Below are positions 1 to 5,267 of a stretch of DNA of 7,810 nucleotides, piece by piece. The DNA comes from Gammaproteobacteria bacterium (GTDB lineage Bacteria > Pseudomonadota > Gammaproteobacteria > Chromatiales > Sedimenticolaceae): contig JAGRHB010000080.1 in NCBI GenBank assembly GCA_020445245.1, positions 1-7,810 on the forward strand. The letters are read 5' to 3'. The number at the start of each line of letters is the position of its first letter. Position 1 is the stretch's first letter. Made by a program: the position numbers and the translations under genes. The notes below the pieces were generated by a model. The model was given only the letters and a program-made list of their open reading frames with translations. It had not been told where the DNA came from and did no database searches.

Positions 1-103
1 TCGCCAACGATACTCCCGTTGCGCGCCTATCGCTATGCGCCAACAATCGAATTTTCCGATGCACTAATAGATGCGGCGTATATATCTAAGGAAAGAGGTG
101 CCG
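1..103 (+). promoter_or_regulatory. AT-richer upstream leader with -10-like TATATA and Shine-Dalgarno
   Basis: This stretch is noticeably richer in A and T than the rest of the window and uses codons unlike its neighbours, so it looks intergenic. A TATATA at 79-84 resembles a -10 element, but no good -35 sits at the expected distance; the best match (TTCCGA, 54-59) is too far away. AGAGGTG at 94-100 is a good ribosome binding site for the ATG at 104. No terminator or RNA gene is recognised. The promoter call is weak; the ribosome binding site is seen directly. Confidence 0.3.
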
Positions 104-241
104 ATGCTGGCAGTGGTGAACCGGCGCTCGGCGACCGGGATCGCGGTTGCCCCGCATACCCCGTGGTTGCTTCGTCCCGCGCCGCTGGTTAGCCTTCGCC
201 GGCGTTACACCAGCCGAGCAGAAACGGGGCCATTGCGTTGA
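104..241 (+). CDS. Possible 45-aa small ORF translationally coupled to the CbbQ-family gene
   Basis: An ATG at 104, five bases after GAGG (95-98) within AGAGGTG, opens a 45-codon frame that ends in TGA at 239-241. That TGA overlaps the TTG start of the downstream ATPase gene (shared TTGA, 238-241). Most codons end in G or C, as in the real genes here. The peptide is basic, begins [12 protein letters not shown], contains [15 protein letters not shown], and resembles no family I know. The ATPase start itself has only a poor ribosome binding site, so ribosomes finishing this ORF could re-initiate there. It may be a genuine small protein or only a leader whose translation feeds the next gene. A chance ORF remains possible, because GC-rich DNA often has open frames of this length. 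Confidence 0.45.
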   Translation: MLAVVNRRSATGIAVAPHTPWLLRPAPLVSLRRRYTSRAETGPLR

Positions 242-1056
242 CAGACACCGCCGAGATCCATCGTCCGGAAGATAATTTCATCACCGAAGAGCCGTTCTAC
301 CAGCCGGTTGGCGACGAAATCACGGTGTTCGAGGCGGCGTATCGCAACCATCTTCCGGTGTTGCTGAAAGGGCCCACGGGCTGCGGCAAGACGCGGTTCA
401 TGGAGCACATGGCCTGGCGCCTGCAGCGTCCGCTGATCACGGTCTCCTGTCATGACGATCTGACCGCCTCCGACCTGGTTGGGCGTTTCCTGGTGAAGGC
501 CGGTGAGACGGTCTGGGTGGATGGCCCGCTGGCCCGGTCTGTTCGGGTCGGTGCCATCTGTTATCTCGACGAAGTCGTGGAGGCGCGCAAGGACACCACG
601 GTGGTGATCCACCCGCTGGCCGATGACCGGCGGGTGCTGCCGATGGAGAAGCTCGGTGAACTGGTCGAGGCGGCACCGGGGTTCTGTCTGGCGATGTCCT
701 ATAACCCAGGTTATCAGTCCGTGCTCAAGGACCTGAAGCAGTCGACCCGGCAGCGTTTTGTAGCGCTGGAGTTCGACTACCCGGATGCCGCGCTCGAACA
801 GCACATCATCGAGCGCGAGTCCGGCGTCGATCAGGCGCTGGCAGCGAGCCTGGTCCGGTTCGCCCACATGACCCGCAACCTCAAGGGACAGGGCCTCGAC
901 GAAGGGGCTTCGACCCGCCTGCTGGTACATGCGGCGAAACTGATCCACTCCGGGGTCGATCCTGTCGTCGCCTGCCGCGCCTCGGTCGCGCAGGCGCTGA
1001 CCGATGACCGCGATATGCTGGTGGCGGTCAACGAGCTCTCCGCATCGCTGTTCTGA
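238..1056 (+). CDS. cbbQ: CbbQ/NirQ/NorQ-family AAA+ ATPase (MoxR class)
   Basis: This 272-residue protein matches the CbbQ/NirQ/NorQ family over its full length, and the size is normal for the family. Walker A GPTGCGKT is at residues 45-52, Walker B ICYLDE at 107-112, and the sensor-1 region SYNPGYQ at 154-160 is followed by STRQRF at 169-174, which holds the candidate arginine fingers. CbbQ forms rings that, with the von Willebrand A protein CbbO, use ATP to remove inhibitory sugar phosphates from RuBisCO. NirQ and NorQ play a similar activating role for nitric oxide reductase. The sequence shares features with both branches, so the CbbQ name is provisional. No CbbO/NorD, RuBisCO or nitric oxide reductase gene is visible. 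No ATG or GTG is available: after the in-frame stop at 190-192, TTG at 238 is the only common start codon before the conserved domain. A GC-rich inverted motif follows the stop, but it has no T-tract. Confidence 0.9.
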   Translation: MTDTAEIHRPEDNFITEEPFYQPVGDEITVFEAAYRNHLPVLLKGPTGCGKTRFMEHMAWRLQRPLITVSCHDDLTASDLVGRFLVKAGETVWVDGPLARSVRVGAICYLDEVVEARKDTTVVIHPLADDRRVLPMEKLGELVEAAPGFCLAMSYNPGYQSVLKDLKQSTRQRFVALEFDYPDAALEQHIIERESGVDQALAASLVRFAHMTRNLKGQGLDEGASTRLLVHAAKLIHSGVDPVVACRASVAQALTDDRDMLVAVNELSASLF

Positions 1057-1143
1057 GCCCGGACCGGGACTGGCTGTCCACCGCGGCTGCGGCAGTTCGA
1101 TAATCTGGATCAAGTGTGTGGCTTTGGCGCCGCTACTTCCTGC

Positions 1144-1647
1144 ATGGCTGCTCGTTTCCAAGGTTCTGCCAAAAGAATTCAGGACGCCGCGCGTATCCGC
1201 GCGGCTGCGGGTTTGACGCTGATCGAAATCATCATGGCGCTGGCGATCCTCGGTATCGTCGCCGCGCTGGCGATACCGGTCTACAGGGGTTATGTCGCCG
1301 AGGCGATGGTCAGTACGGCAATCGAAGATATCCGCCAGATGGAGCTGGTCCTGAACGACGCCTACCTGGAGAATGCGCCGCCCGCGACCCTGGCGGCGGC
1401 CGGGATCAACATGACCGACCCCTGGGGCAATCCCTATCAGTACCTGTGGTTGCGCGGCAACCCGGCTGGTTCCGTCAACGGCAACCGCCGACGCGACAAG
1501 TCGATGAACCCGGTCAACTCGGACTACGACCTGTACAGCATGGGCGCCGACGGGCAGACGGCGAAGCAGTTCACCGCGGCCAAGGCGCGCGACGACGTGG
1601 TACGTGCAAACGACGGTGATTTCGTCGGACTGGCCGCGGACCATTGA
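1144..1647 (+). CDS. GspG-like prepilin 1 (class III signal, 167 aa)
   Basis: This is a pilin or pseudopilin of the type IV pilus/type II secretion superfamily. The prepilin peptidase site is AAG|LTLIE, cutting after Gly23, with the usual Glu at mature position 5 and a hydrophobic helix ending in AIPVYRGY (residues 43-50). The mature protein would be about 144 residues. DPWGNPYQY (92-100) and DYDLYSMGADGQ (127-138) match the GspG core, and the tail carries DDVVRANDG (150-158). The residue after the cut is Leu instead of the common Phe or Met. The leader is unusually long at 23 residues and basic. ATG 1144 is chosen as the last start codon before the cut site; GTG 1114 would add ten unconvincing residues. 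Neither start has a good ribosome binding site. The stop overlaps the next gene's start. No pilus assembly genes are nearby, so GspG-like pilin is as far as the name can go. Confidence 0.85.
   Translation: MAARFQGSAKRIQDAARIRAAAGLTLIEIIMALAILGIVAALAIPVYRGYVAEAMVSTAIEDIRQMELVLNDAYLENAPPATLAAAGINMTDPWGNPYQYLWLRGNPAGSVNGNRRRDKSMNPVNSDYDLYSMGADGQTAKQFTAAKARDDVVRANDGDFVGLAADH
1186..1205 (+). repeat. Perfect GC-only inverted repeat inside the prepilin 1 leader codons
   Basis: GCCGCGCG (1186-1193) and CGCGCGGC (1198-1205) are exact reverse complements separated by the four bases TATC. In mRNA this would be a very stable eight-pair hairpin about 40 bases after ATG 1144, just before the signal-peptide cleavage codons. 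It encodes the Ala/Arg stretch of the leader (about residues 15-21), so it could be a by-product of Ala/Arg codons, or a real brake on translation. Confidence 0.6.
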
Positions 1648-4472
1648 GTGCAAACGCCTTGAAAATCATGCGCAAATGGCGGTCCAGCGTTGCGCGCCGG
1701 ATCCATTTTTCACTCATGCTGTCTGCCGGGCTGCCGCTCCTGATCCTGGCCGTCAGTGCCTACCAACTGGTCACGCATCGGCTGGTGGCGCAAGCGCTGG
1801 ACGATGCCCACCACCTGTCGAAGGAATTCGGGATGTCGGTCTATGACCGGCTGAAATTCATCGCCGACGGCCTGGAACTCGTTGGGCGCCAGTATCCCGA
1901 TCCGGGCGCGCCTCTGCCCGACTTCACCGGCCTCGACCTGCGCGAGCGGGTACAGGGCTTTTTTCGGGTCGGTGCGGACCGCAGGATCCGCGGGGCGAGC
2001 GCATTGAGCGCGTCGGACCGTGACGCCATTGAGGGCCGGATCGCAGCCGCTGACCGGTCTTTGCCGCTGCTTCTGGCACTGGGCGATTCCGGGCGGCAGC
2101 GACTGTTCATGTTGGTACCAGCAGGCCCGGCCGGGCATCGCCACTGGATTGGTGCTGAGCTCCTGATGACGCACCTTTGGGACACCGTCGGCGTCGCGGA
2201 GCGGGCCGAGTTTGTCTGCGTGTTGGGTGCGCAAGCCGTCCCCGTGTACTGCAATCATGCGCCTTTTGAAGAGTGGCTGCGCGCAAGCGGTGACATGATC
2301 AGGGCGCGTTCAAGGCCGGCAGTGGTACCGCACGATGGTGGTGAAACGGCGATGACCGCCGTCTGGAGCCTGTTCCTGAAGCCCCATTATCAATACGAAC
2401 GCTGGACCGTCCTTGTCGGCGTGCCGCAGGCGCTGGCCTTGGATTCCGTCAAGTCGTTCGGCCGCGTGTTCGCCGGCGTGGCCCTGATTGGCCTGATCAT
2501 CGCCTTCCTGCTCGGTCGTCGGATGGTCCGCGGCAACCTCGGGCCCCTGGCTGCGCTGAGCGATGCCACCAGGCGGCTTGCGGCAGGAGACTTTCAAAGC
2601 CGGCTGCGCATGAAGTCAGGCGACGAGTTTCAGGTGCTTGGCGAGGCATTCGACAGTATGGCTGAGCAGATCGGCAGCCAGGTCGCCGAGCTGGAGATGT
2701 TGTCCCAGGTTGATCGCAACCTGCAAAAGGCGGATACGATCAAGGCCGCGCTCACTGCGGCGTCGCAGGGACTGGCGGGTTTGCTGGGCGAGGGGCGGTC
2801 CGCTGTCGTGTGCCACGAGCAATGGGGCAATGCAGACACCGTCTGGTGCCGCGGTTTCGATGCCGCTGACGTGGCGATGCACAGCTTTCCCCGCAACGCT
2901 TTGCAGTCAATCGAGGTCTCGCCTGGCGGGCTGCGTGTGCGGCCTGATGACTACGCGTATTGCCGTTACTGTGATGCAGGGTCGGAGGCTTATCTTCAGG
3001 TGTTTCGTGTGCTCCAGTCGGAGTTTGCGGTGGCCGATATCCTGATCCGCCAGGCACAGCCGGCCGATGTCCGGTTTGTCGGTCGCATCGGTGACGTGTT
3101 GGCGATCTCACTGGAAAACCTGGTACTTGAGCGCCGCCTTTTCCACCAGGCGAATCACGATTCAGTCAGCGGACTGCCGAACCGGTCGCGGCTGCATGAC
3201 CTGTTTGATGAGTGGTCGATCGGCGATAACCGTGGCCAGGCTGTGATCGGCATGCTCATGTTGGCGTTGGATCGCTTCAAACAGGTGAACGATTCGCTTG
3301 GGCACGGGGCTGGTGACCGGCTGCTGCGATTGGCGGGGCAGCGACTGCTGGCAGTGCTGCCGCCGGATTGCGTGCTGGCGCGGTTCGCCGGTGACCAGTA
3401 CGTGCTTATGCTGCGGGGCAGCGATCATCAGGCGACAGCAGAAAGGCTTGCCCGGCTTGGCGAGAGGCTGGGCAGGGAACTGGACCGCCCTCTAGACCTT
3501 GGTATGCGGGATGTCCGGCTGAGTGCTACCCAGGGGGCCGCGCTGTACCCGCGTGATGGCACGAATTTCGGAGAGTTGACGCAGGCTCTAGACGCGGCTG
3601 CCTATGCGGCGAAATCGTCGCGGCGGGGTGGGCTGTTGTTCTTCTCGTCCGGGATGCGAGCGAAACTGACCGGAAAGCTTGAGATCGAACAGGCGCTCAA
3701 GGGCGCGGTCGTGAACAGTGAGCTGGTGTTGCACTACCAGCCGGTGGTGGATGCGCTTACCGGTCGGGTGCATGCCGCCGAGGCACTGATGCGATGGCAG
3801 CGCCCTGGTGTGGGGTTGATCATGCCGGGTGGGTTTATCGAGCTTGCCGAGGAAAGCGGCTTGATTGGTGAGATGGGCAACTGGGCGATCCGTGAGGTCT
3901 GCCGTCAGCTCGCCAGCTGGTCGGGCAAGGGCTACGCGTTAGAAACCGCGACGGTCAATGTGTCGAGCGTACAGCTTGCGAGCGATGACATCCTCGAGCA
4001 TGTCCGCGAGGCGATCCAGGACTCGGGAATTCCCCCTGGTATCCTCACGCTGGAGGTCACCGAGACCGCGTTGATCGGCCAGTTCGACGAAGGCGTCGAA
4101 CGCCTCAAGCGACTGCGCGAGTTGGGAGTAAAGATTCTGATCGACGACTTCGGCACCGGTTACGCGTCATTGAAGTACCTGAAGATGCTGCCGGTGGATG
4201 GCCTCAAGATCGACCGGCTTTTCGTCAAGGATCTGCCTGACAGCGTAGCGGACGAGGCGATTGTCGAGGCGGTGGTCCGCCTCGCGCGCAAGTCGGGGTA
4301 CAAGATCGTTGCAGAAGGCATCGAAACCGATGCGCAGGCGGATTATCTGCGAGCGGCCGGCGTGCCGTATCTGCAGGGCTTCCTGTTCGCCAAGGGGCTG
4401 CCTGCCGATATACTCGAGAGCCGCCTGAGTGAGGAGATGGTGAGCCATTCACGTGTCGCCGGCAGGGCCTGA
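1644..4472 (+). CDS. Membrane sensor protein with HAMP, GAF-like, degenerate GGDEF and intact EAL (predicted c-di-GMP phosphodiesterase)
   Basis: This 942-residue inner-membrane protein has TM1 at about 21-43, a periplasmic domain at about 44-271 (Cys192 and Cys203 could pair), TM2 at about 274-291, HAMP at about 292-345, a GAF-like region at about 350-495, GGDEF at about 500-665 and EAL at about 678-930. The GGDEF signature reads AGDQY (582-586). The first Asp of the usual DxD is Ala541, and there is no RxxD inhibitory site, so cyclase activity is unlikely. The EAL domain keeps its catalytic set: EAL 713-715, Asn772, Glu804, Asp834/Asp835, Lys855, Glu891 and Gln911. It should hydrolyse c-di-GMP, perhaps using the dead GGDEF as a GTP-sensing or structural domain. 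Four cysteines (390, 402, 440, 443) lie in the GAF-like region. TTG 1644 overlaps the prepilin 1 stop (TTGA). ATG 1668 is an alternative start giving 934 residues; neither has a strong ribosome binding site. Activity is inferred from residues only. Confidence 0.92.
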   Translation: MSANALKIMRKWRSSVARRIHFSLMLSAGLPLLILAVSAYQLVTHRLVAQALDDAHHLSKEFGMSVYDRLKFIADGLELVGRQYPDPGAPLPDFTGLDLRERVQGFFRVGADRRIRGASALSASDRDAIEGRIAAADRSLPLLLALGDSGRQRLFMLVPAGPAGHRHWIGAELLMTHLWDTVGVAERAEFVCVLGAQAVPVYCNHAPFEEWLRASGDMIRARSRPAVVPHDGGETAMTAVWSLFLKPHYQYERWTVLVGVPQALALDSVKSFGRVFAGVALIGLIIAFLLGRRMVRGNLGPLAALSDATRRLAAGDFQSRLRMKSGDEFQVLGEAFDSMAEQIGSQVAELEMLSQVDRNLQKADTIKAALTAASQGLAGLLGEGRSAVVCHEQWGNADTVWCRGFDAADVAMHSFPRNALQSIEVSPGGLRVRPDDYAYCRYCDAGSEAYLQVFRVLQSEFAVADILIRQAQPADVRFVGRIGDVLAISLENLVLERRLFHQANHDSVSGLPNRSRLHDLFDEWSIGDNRGQAVIGMLMLALDRFKQVNDSLGHGAGDRLLRLAGQRLLAVLPPDCVLARFAGDQYVLMLRGSDHQATAERLARLGERLGRELDRPLDLGMRDVRLSATQGAALYPRDGTNFGELTQALDAAAYAAKSSRRGGLLFFSSGMRAKLTGKLEIEQALKGAVVNSELVLHYQPVVDALTGRVHAAEALMRWQRPGVGLIMPGGFIELAEESGLIGEMGNWAIREVCRQLASWSGKGYALETATVNVSSVQLASDDILEHVREAIQDSGIPPGILTLEVTETALIGQFDEGVERLKRLRELGVKILIDDFGTGYASLKYLKMLPVDGLKIDRLFVKDLPDSVADEAIVEAVVRLARKSGYKIVAEGIETDAQADYLRAAGVPYLQGFLFAKGLPADILESRLSEEMVSHSRVAGRA

Positions 4473-4629
4473 GCGAATGCCTTTAAATCAACTCGTGGGG
4501 GTTTTGTGATCGAGTTGGCGTCGGGAACACGCCATCGGCCTATCGGCAGGTGTACGCACACTGGCCCTGAGGTCCGATCGGCGGTACGTTTCAGTCAGAC
4601 ATTCGTGTGAATCCATTGAGGTGGCTGCA
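4473..4629 (+). other. Spacer before prepilin 2, with two weak inverted repeats
   Basis: No convincing gene lies here. CAACTCG (4489-4495) and CGAGTTG (4511-4517) form a seven-base inverted repeat around a 15-base T/G-rich loop, and GGCGT (4517-4521) with ACGCC (4529-4533) forms a second short stem. Neither is followed by a T-tract, so I do not call a terminator. TTTAAAT at 4482-4488 is -10-like but has no -35 partner. A 34-codon GTG frame (4506-4610) is considered noise. The spacer could allow prepilin 2 to be transcribed separately from the phosphodiesterase gene. Confidence 0.5.
4618..4624 (+). promoter_or_regulatory. Ribosome binding site that fixes the prepilin 2 start at TTG 4630
   Basis: GAGGTGG lies five bases upstream of TTG 4630, an ideal spacing. 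The in-frame GTG at 4621 is part of this motif and so cannot be the start it serves. The resulting leader, MSRQAG, is the classic short length for this signal type. Confidence 0.75.
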
Positions 4630-5040
4630 TTGAGTCGACAAGCTGGCCTTACGCTTATCGAGATCATGATCGCGGTGGCGATTCTGGCGATCATCTCGGC
4701 GATCGCGATCCCCGTCTACCAGGGTTATGTCACCGAGGCACGTTTCGGTACCGCGGCGAAAGACGTAAGTCAGGCGCAGCTGGTCCTGGACGACCTGGCG
4801 GCGGATCGTAATCTCGGCGCACTCGATGGCGGCAATGAGGACGAACGCGGACTGTACCTGCGTGCGGGGCAGATCGAGCTGGGTGACCCCTCCAGCACGC
4901 CTGCGGGCACCACGCCCTGGCTGGATCCCTGGGGAAATATCTATCGCTACCAACGTGCCGACAACACCACCCAGGATTACCTGTTGTTCAGTCAGGGCCA
5001 GGATTCCTCCGATTCCGCCGACGACGTACACAAGCACTGA
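4630..5040 (+). CDS. GspG-like prepilin 2 (class III signal, 136 aa)
   Basis: This is a second pilin or pseudopilin, clearly paralogous to the one at 1144. A six-residue leader MSRQAG precedes LTLIE, with Glu at mature position 5, and the first helix ends AIAIPVYQGYV (about residues 24-34). Both proteins share LTLIEI, AIPVY-x-GYV-x-EA and DPWGN-x-Y-x-Y (99-107 here). The C-terminus differs: it is shorter and ends in an acidic run, SQGQDSSDSADDVHKH (121-136), where GspG proteins place their calcium-binding loop, so calcium binding is a fair guess. Leu again follows the cut. The start is set by the ribosome binding site at 4618-4624. The gene stands 157 bases after the phosphodiesterase gene and is followed by a structured spacer. 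Whether it is a major pseudopilin, a minor pilin or a specialised partner of the neighbouring sensors cannot be told from sequence. Confidence 0.88.
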   Translation: MSRQAGLTLIEIMIAVAILAIISAIAIPVYQGYVTEARFGTAAKDVSQAQLVLDDLAADRNLGALDGGNEDERGLYLRAGQIELGDPSSTPAGTTPWLDPWGNIYRYQRADNTTQDYLLFSQGQDSSDSADDVHKH

Positions 5041-5049
5041 GGTGCCGCC

Positions 5050-5073
5050 GACGGGTGCCACGTGGTCCCCGTC
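5050..5073 (+). repeat. 24-bp imperfect palindrome just after the prepilin 2 stop
   Basis: GACGGG-TG-CCAC mirrors GTGG-TC-CCCGTC: ten of twelve positions pair around the centre at 5061/5062, with CCACGTGG as its perfect core. It begins nine bases after the stop codon. As RNA it would form a strong hairpin that could protect or end the prepilin 2 transcript, although no T-tract follows. As DNA it could be a dimer-binding operator. The symmetry is seen directly; the role is inferred. Confidence 0.55.
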
Positions 5074-5203
5074 ACTTTCACGACGCCATTGACCTCCACC
5101 CCCCCGGGTCTCCCGGCGGGCGATGCCTGGGTACCCCCGACGAGCCTCACCATTTTTCGGCGTCGCGGCATCATGAATCCCGTGCGCGAAAAAAATGCTG
5201 CTC

Positions 5204-5256
5204 AATAATCACAAATAAGCTATGTTTGAGTGGCTTACGTGATATTTGTGATTATT
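5204..5256 (+). repeat. Perfect 14-bp inverted repeat abutting the hydrolase ribosome binding site
   Basis: AATAATCACAAATA (5204-5217) and TATTTGTGATTATT (5243-5256) are exact reverse complements 25 bases apart. Within the loop TAAGC (5216-5220) also matches GCTTA (5233-5237), giving a nested stem. The right arm ends one base before the GGGAGAGG of the hydrolase gene. It is strikingly AT-rich for this window. It could be a regulator's paired binding site or an RNA hairpin next to the ribosome binding site. The half-site contains TGTGA, but the orientation and spacing do not fit a CRP/FNR palindrome. Confidence 0.75.
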
Positions 5257-5257
5257 T

Positions 5258-5265
5258 GGGAGAGG
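5258..5265 (+). promoter_or_regulatory. Ribosome binding site for the hydrolase, deciding ATG 5268
   Basis: GGGAGAGG sits immediately before ATG 5268, with GGAG five bases away. It selects this start over any extension upstream, in agreement with the signal peptide beginning at this Met. Confidence 0.8.
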
Positions 5266-5267
5266 TG

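Larger units (their letters stand above)
5041..5267 (+). other. Non-coding, structure-rich spacer between prepilin 2 and the hydrolase
   Basis: The frame of the hydrolase stays open upstream, but its codons look non-coding and the true start is ATG 5268. The spacer holds an imperfect palindrome (5050-5073), a short hairpin CCGGG-TCT-CCCGG (5104-5116), a nested pairing of GATGCC (5122-5127) with GGCATC (5167-5172) around CGACG (5138-5142) and CGTCG (5161-5165), a run of seven A (5189-5195), and a 14-bp inverted repeat (5204-5256). The first half is GC-rich and the last 80 bases AT-rich. I see no clear promoter and no recognised riboswitch. Confidence 0.6.

Noticed and set aside
1..192. Open + frame from the window edge to TAG at 190-192, possibly the tail of an upstream gene
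   Set aside because: Codons in the first 100 bases are unlike the neighbours (ATA, CTA, AGA), the translation resembles nothing known, and the small ORF at 104 in another frame has better signals. It cannot be fully excluded without upstream sequence.
1114..1143. GTG 1114 as the prepilin 1 start
   Set aside because: It lengthens an already long leader to 33 residues with Cys- and Gly-rich sequence and has no better ribosome binding site than ATG 1144.
205..1653. A 482-codon open frame on the minus strand
   Set aside because: It lies opposite the CbbQ-family gene and prepilin 1, both of which have clear family motifs. Its residue composition (rich in R, Q, H, D, V) is typical of the antisense shadow of GC-rich coding DNA.
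4489..4517. Rho-independent terminator after the first sensor gene
   Set aside because: The seven-pair stem has a 15-base loop and no T-tract follows.
4506..4610. A 34-codon GTG frame in the spacer before prepilin 2
   Set aside because: It has no family resemblance, only a G-run in place of a proper ribosome binding site, and overlaps the inverted repeats.
4621..4629. GTG 4621 as the prepilin 2 start
   Set aside because: This GTG is part of the GAGGTGG ribosome binding site for TTG 4630, which gives the standard six-residue leader.
5204..5256. CRP/FNR-type binding site
   Set aside because: TCACA and TGTGA are present, but in outward order and far apart, not as TGTGA-N6-TCACA.
5055..5267. 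N-terminal extension of the hydrolase back to GTG 5055
   Set aside because: It would bury the signal peptide 71 residues inside the protein and ignore the strong ribosome binding site before ATG 5268.
5041..5267. c-di-GMP riboswitch upstream of the hydrolase/GGDEF-EAL pair
   Set aside because: It is attractive given the context, but I could not match the conserved core of the known c-di-GMP riboswitch class in this spacer. A covariance-model search would settle it.
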